The position numbers and the translations under genes are program-made. 7,234 nucleotides of DNA. It comes from Paludibacteraceae bacterium. Lineage in GTDB: Bacteria; Bacteroidota; Bacteroidia; Bacteroidales; Paludibacteraceae. Shown in pieces: positions 1 through 5,047 of this stretch. Location of the stretch: the NCBI GenBank assembly GCA_947445425.1, contig CANFFA010000110.1, positions 1-7,234 of the forward strand, in the 5' to 3' direction. How positions within the stretch are numbered: the stretch's first letter is position 1; each line of letters opens with the position of its first letter. A model generated the notes under the pieces. The model was not told the DNA's origin and made no database searches. It saw only the letters and a list, made by a program, of their open reading frames with translations.

Positions 1-989
1 ATCGATTTTAATCCACTGGCATAGGAGTATTTAAAAGTAAGACTTTTACTTATTAAAGAGTCCATAAAAGGGGTATAACCTTTATAGGTACCATTTTCTT
101 CTTTTTTATTGTAAAATCCATAATACTCCTTTCCATTACTTTCCAGAATAAGAATCACGACATTTTTGGCTTGAAAGGCTGCGGTTGTATTTGGGGTGCG
201 TACGGGAGTATATACTTTATCAAGTGGGGCTTGTGACTTAAAATAGTTGACTCGCTCGAGTTCAGTGATCTCAATTGTTTTTAAAATGGTAAATGGTGTA
301 TTGAGTACGATGTTTACGTCCAGTGGATTTTTTGCATAATCACCAGAGTTGCTAAGGGTGATGGGGCGAGTACTGTGTTTGAATCCTCCCCGTACCCCAG
401 CTATGAATAGGCCTACGAAAAGAATCATTAATAAGATGCCTGCCGAATAGTAAAGAGAAGGTCTCCATTTATTTATAGGCCTTTCTATATTTTTTCCATA
501 GAGTTTGTATAAGAAATATATTCCAGCAATGAAGAAAATAATCATGTACCAGTAGGTTGCTAAGAAATGCTGTAGTAGTTTAAAACCTTCCGTTTCGTTT
601 TTGAATTCTCTGAAAACGCTAAAAGTAATCCTGCGTAATGTGAATCTAAAATAGACAATGTCTATGCAATTGAGTAGAAGTGCTATTCCGTTTGTGATGA
701 GATAGATCACCTTCAGTGTTTTTTGATATCCTTGCTTGTATCTAAATCTGAAAGGAATTGTACAGAGGAGAATGAATAAAAGGTTGATGTAAAAAACAGC
801 AACGATATCAAATCGAAGACCTCCTAAAGCCATTCTGAAAAAATCAGTGGTGTAAACTTGAGGGAAGAGGTCGTAATTGTATAGAAAGAAATATAAGCGA
901 CAGATTGAAAAAAGCATAAGTGCCACCACTATGCGGTAAATGAATAACACATTCCAATTGTTTCTGAACTGATTTATAAATTTTTGCAT
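1..989 (-). CDS. LTA synthase-family membrane sulfatase, N-terminal part (cut by window start)
   Basis: The first 329 codons of a protein read leftward from an ATG at 989-987; the frame is open to the window edge. Five hydrophobic segments (about residues 15-36, 61-79, 93-113, 144-162 and 179-199) precede a soluble domain, matching the five-helix anchor plus extracytoplasmic sulfatase/phosphoglycerol-transferase layout of LtaS-type enzymes. GGLRFD (56-61) resembles the GLRFD stretch common in Bacteroidota members. NVVILILES (276-284) is the first sulfatase-fold strand; E283 fits the metal-ligand Glu. SYASGLKS (322-329) ends at the last full codon; S329 lies where the nucleophilic Thr/Ser is expected. 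Family members move phosphoglycerol or phosphoethanolamine from lipids onto envelope polymers; the substrate here is unknown, and a Gram-negative host is unlikely to make classical lipoteichoic acid. The catalytic core (Asp/His ligands) is outside the window. It is transcribed divergently from the porin gene. No strong Shine-Dalgarno is visible. Family call firm, substrate unknown. Confidence 0.85.
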   Translation of the reverse strand, partial: MQKFINQFRNNWNVLFIYRIVVALMLFSICRLYFFLYNYDLFPQVYTTDFFRMALGGLRFDIVAVFYINLLFILLCTIPFRFRYKQGYQKTLKVIYLITNGIALLLNCIDIVYFRFTLRRITFSVFREFKNETEGFKLLQHFLATYWYMIIFFIAGIYFLYKLYGKNIERPINKWRPSLYYSAGILLMILFVGLFIAGVRGGFKHSTRPITLSNSGDYAKNPLDVNIVLNTPFTILKTIEITELERVNYFKSQAPLDKVYTPVRTPNTTAAFQAKNVVILILESNGKEYYGFYNKKEENGTYKGYTPFMDSLISKSLTFKYSYASGLKS

Positions 990-1030
990 GGGGTAGCACT
1001 CGATAGGTTGGCTGGTTACTAAATCGACTA

Positions 1031-1038
1031 CAAAGGTA
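1031..1038 (-). promoter_or_regulatory. Candidate -7 box for the sulfatase gene
   Basis: On the minus strand this reads TACCTTTG, a full match to the Bacteroidota -7 consensus TAnnTTTG. It lies about 42 bp upstream of the ATG, giving a short leader. No convincing TTG -33 box is seen at the usual 19-21 nt spacing, so this is a weak call. Confidence 0.3.
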
Positions 1039-1305
1039 AAGCTTAATTTGATATGAAGCGAGCAGGATGATGAGTATTCTCCAGAGCGCATGAAAATTAT
1101 GTCATGGTATTTATGGTTTGCTGTTAAGAAATAGCATGCTTTTCTTTTGGTTTTTGTCAAATTGTATTCCTGTTATTTGTTTGTTTTGTGTCAATTTTCT
1201 TGTTTTGCTGTAAAAAATTGATGTTTTGTCTTTTATTTATCTATTTATTGTATTAAAAAGATAATTTATTTATACTTTTAGGCAGCTTTTTTTTAGTCAT
1301 GTGTG

Positions 1306-1355
1306 CTGAATTGAATATTTTTTGTTAGTTTTTTGTCTGAATTGATAGTTTTTTG
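1306..1355 (+). repeat. Short direct repeat, 31-bp period, upstream of porin
   Basis: CTGAATTGAATATTTTTTG (1306-1324) recurs as CTGAATTGATAGTTTTTTG (1337-1355), 31 bp apart, about three helical turns. A partial third copy, TTGAATATTTG, lies at 1383-1393. It could be a protein-binding array or low-complexity coincidence in T-rich DNA. Confidence 0.35.
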
Positions 1356-1416
1356 CTTCTATGCATATCATTTTGTAAGTTATTGAATATTTGTTTGAAC
1401 TGAAAGTAATATTTAC

Positions 1417-1447
1417 TTGTTTAGTATTGACATAATGTATATATTTG
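1417..1447 (+). promoter_or_regulatory. Candidate housekeeping promoter for the porin gene
   Basis: TTG at 1417-1419, a 20-nt spacer, then TATATTTG at 1440-1447 match the Bacteroidota -33/-7 pattern with good spacing. Transcription would begin near 1453, giving a leader of about 270 nt, long for a simple gene. It may be one of two promoters, the other being the sigma-54-like site closer to the gene. Confidence 0.42.
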
Positions 1448-1589
1448 CATCGTATTACAAACATAATGATATGTTTCTTTTCGAAAATAGAATAATAAGA
1501 AACAAAATGAGTCAAAAATGTGCTTTGTGTACAATTTGTATCTGTTTAAGTATATGAAAAAAGCAAAGCATGCTTGGAAAAGAAAGTAT

Positions 1590-1605
1590 CGGTTATAACA
1601 TTGCT
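1590..1605 (+). promoter_or_regulatory. Sigma-54-like -24/-12 element before the porin gene
   Basis: The 16-mer CGGTTATAACATTGCT has GG (1591-1592) and GC (1603-1604) separated by exactly 10 nt, and the -12 half TTGCT is a perfect TTGCW match. The -24 half lacks the CAC that normally follows GG, so it is only half strong. A start near 1616 would give a leader of about 106 nt. Its support is partly contextual: a second such element sits before glnK. Confidence 0.38.
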
Positions 1606-1721
1606 GCAGGATGTGAAAAGCTGATAAGATTCATTTACAATTCAGATAAAAACAAGGAATACAAGAAACAAGAAACAACAATTACTAAAAAACAATTATT
1701 TATTAAATTAAAATTTCGATT

Positions 1722-2489
1722 ATGAAAACAATGAAAGTTTTAGCAATCTGCGCGATTGCATTATCATCAATGATTAGTTTAAAAGCTCAAGAGACAGCAC
1801 CTGCTTTAAGTGTTACTGCAGGTTCGGACTTAGTAAGTTCATACATTTGGCGTGGTGTTTACTTTGCTGGGGCAAGTATCCAACCATCTATCAATCTTAC
1901 TTACGGTGGTTTAACTGCAGGACTTTGGGGAAGTAGCGATATAAGTCTTGTGAATGATCCTGGTTACAAAGAGGTTGACGCAAGTTTATTTTATACTGTT
2001 GCTGGGGTAAAAGTTGGTTTGACTCAATACTGGTGGACAGGTAAAAATAAACCTTATATAGCAAAAGATGCTTTTGGCTCTGGACACTATTTTGAAGGAA
2101 CACTTGGTTATTCAATTTCCAACTTCAACATTGTAGCCAACACCATGTTCGCTGGAGATAGAGATAAAGATGCAAAAGGAAAACAAATGTTTTCTACTTA
2201 TATTGAAGGAAGCTATGGATTTAATGTTGGAGATGTAGCAATATTGCCTATAGTAGGTATTTCACCTTGGGAGAGTAATGCTAATGTTGGTTATCACCTA
2301 AAATATGACGGTAATTCTGCATTGCCAACACCAAGTGGTAATGGTACTGGTATAGCACTTTGTAATGTATCGTTAAAAGCTACCAAAGCTGTGAAAGTTA
2401 GCGAAACACTTAGTGTGCCTGTATCTGTTCAAGCAATCTATTCGAATTCATCTGATCAAATTCACTTGGTGCTTGGTGTAACTCTGTAA
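1722..2489 (+). CDS. TorF-family putative outer-membrane porin
   Basis: A 255-residue protein with a clear signal peptide (residues 1-22, cleavage likely after LKA). The mature part has alternating amphipathic stretches rich in Gly, Tyr, Trp and Ser, as in a small beta-barrel. SDLVSSYIWRG (35-45) near the mature start resembles the conserved S-D-Y-x-F-R-G region of the Gcw_chp/TorF putative porin family, and the length suits that family. It ends in a beta-like strand (IHLVLGVTL), although the last residue is Leu instead of the usual aromatic. Being followed by P-II and Amt genes suggests that it admits ammonium or another small nitrogen source through the outer membrane; that role is inferred from context. 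The ATG follows an A-rich leader and is the only start that includes the whole signal peptide. Family call fairly firm, substrate uncertain. Confidence 0.8.
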   Translation: MKTMKVLAICAIALSSMISLKAQETAPALSVTAGSDLVSSYIWRGVYFAGASIQPSINLTYGGLTAGLWGSSDISLVNDPGYKEVDASLFYTVAGVKVGLTQYWWTGKNKPYIAKDAFGSGHYFEGTLGYSISNFNIVANTMFAGDRDKDAKGKQMFSTYIEGSYGFNVGDVAILPIVGISPWESNANVGYHLKYDGNSALPTPSGNGTGIALCNVSLKATKAVKVSETLSVPVSVQAIYSNSSDQIHLVLGVTL

Positions 2490-2496
2490 TTTCCTA

Positions 2497-2546
2497 GTGA
2501 TTTAGCAATGATTATTAGTTCACATAAATAATAGACGCTAAATCGC
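2497..2546 (+). terminator. Stem-loop after the porin gene, weak terminator candidate
   Basis: GTGATTTAGC (2497-2506) pairs with GCTAAATCGC (2537-2546), ten pairs with one G-T wobble and a 30-nt loop, beginning 8 nt after the porin stop. No T-run follows, so it may protect the mRNA end instead of ending transcription. Confidence 0.35.
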
Positions 2547-2566
2547 AATTATAAAATATAAAGCAG

Positions 2567-2644
2567 AAGGCTGAATGCATTGAATCACAATTTTGTTTGG
2601 TAGTCACACCAAGGCACTACAATTGATTTAAATCATTCAGCCTT
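2567..2644 (+). other. Long imperfect hairpin between porin and glnK
   Basis: AAGGCTGAATG (2567-2577) pairs perfectly with CATTCAGCCTT (2634-2644). After a 2x2 mismatch, TTGAATCA (2580-2587) pairs with TGATTTAA (2624-2631) with one wobble. Within the apical part GTAGT (2600-2604) can pair with ACTAC (2616-2620). The right arm is followed by TACTTT, a poor U-tract. It could be the porin terminator, a processing structure, or a regulatory fold for glnK; it overlaps the sigma-54-like element at 2612-2627. Confidence 0.55.
2612..2627 (+). promoter_or_regulatory. Sigma-54-like -24/-12 element before glnK-amtB
   Basis: AGGCACTACAATTGAT matches the consensus TGGCACGNNNNTTGCW at GGCAC and TTG with correct spacing; the C of the -12 GC is A here. 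A start near 2638 gives a leader of about 136 nt to glnK. No good TAnnTTTG box is visible between 2645 and 2773, which indirectly supports a specialised promoter. Sigma-54 control of glnK-amtB is well known in Proteobacteria; in this phylum it is inference. Confidence 0.4.
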
Positions 2645-2773
2645 TACTTTAAAATAAGACTAATCCGAAATAAATGAAACAAACACTATAATAATCATTT
2701 TATACGTCTTATCTGAAATTGTTAAAGTGATTATTGAGGTACTTGTTCCATCTCACTACTAAAAAGACAACCA

Positions 2774-3118
2774 ATGAAAAAAATTGAAGCAATTATTCGC
2801 ATGTCGAAGTTTGAAGATGTGAAAGAGGCATTGTACAGTGTGGGGATAGAGTGGTTCTCCTACTGGGATATTACAGGTTTGGGTAGATCATCCGAAGAGC
2901 AGATTGTGAGGGGTCAATCTTTCCAATCGAGCTACATTCATCGTAGGATGCTCACCATTATTGTTCGCGATGTTAATTTAGAAAAAACGATTAATGCAAT
3001 ACTAGATTCCGCCAATACTGGAGAGCCAGGTGATGGAAAGGTATTCGTTTCAGAAATAGAACAAACCTATAGAATACGTACCAAGGAAACTGGTCCTGAT
3101 TCATTGTATAATAAGTAA
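2774..3118 (+). CDS. glnK: P-II family nitrogen regulatory protein
   Basis: A 114-residue protein of standard P-II length that binds ATP/ADP and 2-oxoglutarate as a trimer and, when paired with an Amt, docks on its cytoplasmic face to block ammonium entry. KKIEAIIR (2-9) is the usual first strand; the B-loop TGEPGDGKVFV (82-92) and C-loop RIRTKETG (100-107) are intact. The T-loop (about 37-55) is divergent and one residue shorter than in E. coli GlnB: F50 aligns with Tyr51, the uridylylation site, V45 replaces the Tyr of YRG, and S39 replaces the usual Gln39 that helps bind Mg-ATP-2-oxoglutarate. FSYWD (28-32) and RRMLTIIV (57-64) are typical of the Bacteroidota Amt-linked branch as I remember it. 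It lies 59 bp before amtB, so the two are likely cotranscribed, and the pairing is why I use glnK. Family certain; regulation by covalent uridylylation unlikely. Confidence 0.93.
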   Translation: MKKIEAIIRMSKFEDVKEALYSVGIEWFSYWDITGLGRSSEEQIVRGQSFQSSYIHRRMLTIIVRDVNLEKTINAILDSANTGEPGDGKVFVSEIEQTYRIRTKETGPDSLYNK

Positions 3119-3177
3119 TATTGCAAGTCTTGCTATATTAAGAATGAAATTAAATATAACATAAAGTAGATAAAAAG

Positions 3178-4551
3178 ATGAAGAAATATATATTATCCCT
3201 CTCGGCATTGTTGGCATTGTTTGGAAGCTCTTTGGCGGCTCAAACCGCGGCTCCCGCTGCTACTCCAACTATAGATTCAGGTGATACTGCCTGGATGATT
3301 GTTGCCACAGCTTTTGTGTTGTTAATGTCAATTCCAGGTCTTGCACTTTTTTACGGTGGTCTGGTTCGACGAAAAAATGTTTTGAACGTATTTATGCAAG
3401 TGTTTATGCTTGTAGCAGTAATTAGTGTTGAATGGGTTGTGGTTGGTTATTCAAATGCTTTTGGATCAAATTCTATTGAAGCATTAAAACCCTATATCGG
3501 CGGTTTTGATTGGGCTTTTTTGAATAATATAAATGTAAGTGATTTAAGTCCTTATTTTATCTCTCATTCTCAGATGGCTGCTAATGGTACACCAATTGGT
3601 ACTATTCCTCATATTGTATTTATCATGTTTCAAGGTATGTTTGCGGTCATTACACCTGCCTTAATTATTGGTGCATTTGCTGAACGTATTAGTTTTAAAG
3701 GTTTTCTGGTCTTTTCAGTTTTATGGGCATTGTTTATCTACAATCCAATTGCACACTGGGTTTGGTCAGGAGATGGTTGGTTGTACAAATTAGGGGCGTT
3801 GGATTTTGCCGGTGGTACTGTAGTACATATTAGTGCGGGTGTTGCTGCCATTGTAACCGCTTTAATGTTGGGCAAACGTCGTGACTATAAAGGACATGCT
3901 ATACCTGCACACAATATTACTTATGTGGTGATGGGTGCTGGATTACTTTGGGTGGGCTGGTTCGGTTTTAATGCTGGAAGTGGACTTGCAGCTGATGGTT
4001 TGGCCGGTAGTGCATTGATGGTGACGCACATCGCTGCTGCAGCTGCTGCTTTAACTTGGGCATTGTTGGATTGGATTTTGGATAAACGTCCAACGGTAGT
4101 AGGTATCAGTACTGGTGCTGTAGCTGGTTTGGTTGCCATTACTCCTGCGGCAGGTTTTGTAGGAATTCCAGGAGCTTTAATTATTGGTGTTGCGGTTTCA
4201 TTGCTTTGCTTTTTCATGGTAGCGTATGTTAAACCAAAACTTGGATACGATGATTCATTAGATGCTTTTGGTGTTCACGGGATAGGTGGTATTTTGGGTG
4301 CTTTGTTAACAGGTGTGTTAGCGACTCCAGCTGTTCAAGCTGCTTATAGTGGTGCTGCTTATGGAAATTTACACCAATTGTGGGTGCAATTTATCGCGGT
4401 AGCTACAACGGTAGTGTTTTCAGGGGTAGGTACATTTATCTTGTTTAAGATTACTGACAAATTAGTTGGATTACGTGCCACTGATACACATGAGGCGATT
4501 GGTCTTGACGAATCACAACATGGTGAAACGGCTTATACTAATTTTGATTAA
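3178..4551 (+). CDS. amtB: Ammonium transporter, Amt/MEP/Rh family
   Basis: A 457-residue inner-membrane ammonium channel/transporter, starting with a cleavable signal peptide (about 1-21, ending SLAAQ) and a short Ala/Pro-rich stretch before the eleven-helix core, as in E. coli AmtB. The key residues of the E. coli protein can be matched: the phenylalanine gate F155 (Phe107) in FQGMF, W196 (Trp148), D209 (Asp160) in GALDFAGGTVVH, the twin histidines H217 (His168) and H367 (His318, in DAFGVHG), F264 and S268 (Phe215, Ser219) in GFNAGS. The cytoplasmic tail from about 424 ends with GLDESQHGETAY, the conserved tail that contacts P-II. All expected functional residues are present, so it should be active. 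Cotranscription with glnK supports P-II gating. Three hairpins follow the stop. High confidence. Confidence 0.97.
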   Translation: MKKYILSLSALLALFGSSLAAQTAAPAATPTIDSGDTAWMIVATAFVLLMSIPGLALFYGGLVRRKNVLNVFMQVFMLVAVISVEWVVVGYSNAFGSNSIEALKPYIGGFDWAFLNNINVSDLSPYFISHSQMAANGTPIGTIPHIVFIMFQGMFAVITPALIIGAFAERISFKGFLVFSVLWALFIYNPIAHWVWSGDGWLYKLGALDFAGGTVVHISAGVAAIVTALMLGKRRDYKGHAIPAHNITYVVMGAGLLWVGWFGFNAGSGLAADGLAGSALMVTHIAAAAAALTWALLDWILDKRPTVVGISTGAVAGLVAITPAAGFVGIPGALIIGVAVSLLCFFMVAYVKPKLGYDDSLDAFGVHGIGGILGALLTGVLATPAVQAAYSGAAYGNLHQLWVQFIAVATTVVFSGVGTFILFKITDKLVGLRATDTHEAIGLDESQHGETAYTNFD

Positions 4552-4563
4552 TAAGTTTTTTAT

Positions 4564-4607
4564 AATACCAACCATAATAGAATTCTGTTTTGGTTGGTAT
4601 TTTTTTT
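4564..4607 (+). terminator. Strong intrinsic terminator after amtB (hairpin 1 of 3)
   Basis: AATACCAACCA (4564-4574) pairs perfectly with TGGTTGGTATT (4591-4601), 11 bp with a 16-nt loop, followed by a run of eight T ending at 4607. It starts 13 nt after the amtB stop. Confidence 0.88.
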
Positions 4608-4616
4608 CTATCTCAT

Positions 4617-4652
4617 ACACGATTCAATTGGAGAATTGGTCGTGTGTTTTTT
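4617..4652 (+). terminator. Second terminator-like hairpin after amtB
   Basis: ACACGA (4617-4622) pairs with TCGTGT (4640-4645), and after a small internal loop CAATT (4625-4629) pairs with AATTG (4634-4638) around a GGAG loop. Six T follow at 4647-4652. It looks like a fail-safe terminator. Confidence 0.7.
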
Positions 4653-4666
4653 AGTTTTATTGTTTC

Positions 4667-4709
4667 AGGCAGACTAACTCGTGAGAGCTGGTCTGCCTAT
4701 TTTCGTTTT
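4667..4709 (+). terminator. Third terminator-like hairpin after amtB
   Basis: AGGCAGACTA (4667-4676) pairs with TGGTCTGCCT (4689-4698) with one T-G wobble; after an A-C mismatch CTC pairs with GAG, closing a GTGA tetraloop (4681-4684), which has the GNRA pattern. It is followed by ATTTTCGTTTTA, a broken U-tract. This is the most GC-rich stem of the three. Confidence 0.65.
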
Positions 4710-4760
4710 ATGAATAATAACATAGCAATTATTGTCTTGTAATAAGAAATTGGCGGTAAG

Positions 4761-4942
4761 TAATGTCTAATTATTCTAATTACTCAAATTTATAATGGAA
4801 CGCGGATTTACACTGAAAATACCGATAAATAAACGGATCTATAATTGACTACGTCAATTGATTTTGCACACTTATCAAAAATGCTTGCATTTTTTTTAAT
4901 CCGTTTTTAATCCGTACAGACCGTGTAAATCTGCGTTCCATT
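4761..4942 (+). repeat. Palindromic dispersed repeat, copy A (upstream of nhaD)
   Basis: The core (4794-4942) has terminal inverted repeats: AATGGAACGCGGATTTACAC (4794-4813) matches the reverse complement of 4923-4942 at 19 of 20 positions. Inside are nested CGGAT/ATCCG arms, a 7-bp palindrome AATTGAC-TAC-GTCAATT and the palindrome AAAAATGCTTGCATTTTT. The same sequence recurs inverted at 6432-6611, about 85% identical by eye, including 33 bp outside the left terminus starting at TAATGTCTAATT. It encodes no protein. The form resembles a MITE or another non-autonomous palindromic repeat. I know of similar GGAACGCGGATT-type intergenic repeats in other bacterial genomes but cannot name the family. 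Confidence 0.88.
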
Positions 4943-4987
4943 TCCTTATAAATTACGACATTATATCTGTCCCATTATTGCTATTGC

Positions 4988-5017
4988 TTGATTATTAGTC
5001 AAAATAACTTATTTTTG
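4988..5017 (+). promoter_or_regulatory. Promoter of nhaD, Bacteroidota type
   Basis: TTG at 4988-4990, 19 nt, then TATTTTTG at 5010-5017 fit the -33/-7 consensus of the phylum well. A start near 5024 gives a leader of about 24 nt to the nhaD ATG. The site lies just inside repeat copy A, so the gene carries its own promoter within the repeat-bounded segment. Confidence 0.6.
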
Positions 5018-5047
5018 TGATGGCTTGAATATTTAAACTCCAAAATC

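Larger units (their letters stand above)
990..1721. other. Long AT-rich divergent intergenic region
   Basis: This 732-bp stretch separates the leftward sulfatase gene from the rightward porin gene. I see no credible gene in it: the open frames are short, very AT-rich and show no family resemblance. The plus strand is strikingly T-rich with scattered G from about 1140 to 1440 and A-rich from about 1490 to 1721, the latter typical of an untranslated leader in this phylum. It holds a candidate -7 box for the sulfatase gene, a -33/-7 promoter at 1417-1447, a sigma-54-like element at 1590-1605 and a spaced direct repeat at 1306-1355. The length suggests room for activator binding upstream of the porin. 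Confidence 0.6.

Noticed and set aside
1297..1515. 72-codon open frame on the minus strand in the divergent intergenic region
   Set aside because: Composition is that of random AT-rich DNA, there is no recognisable motif, and it overlaps promoter-like sequences of the opposite strand.
1133..1574. Two copies of the palindrome AGCATGCT (1133-1140 and 1567-1574)
   Set aside because: An 8-base palindrome occurring twice with no conserved flanks is too little to call a repeat or an operator.
1453..1721. Riboswitch in the possible long leader of the porin gene
   Set aside because: The leader is A-rich and weakly structured, and no known riboswitch core is visible.
3121..3134. Small inverted repeat between glnK and amtB (GCAA...TTGC)
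   Set aside because: A four-base stem in a 59-bp spacer with no T-run is too weak for a terminator; cotranscription remains the better reading.
3921..4217. 98-codon minus-strand frame inside amtB
   Set aside because: It is the shadow of the Ala/Gly-rich membrane coding sequence of amtB, which is certain.
4466..4654. 62-codon plus-strand frame overlapping the amtB end
   Set aside because: It runs out of frame through the amtB C-terminus and then through two terminator hairpins, so it is not a plausible gene.
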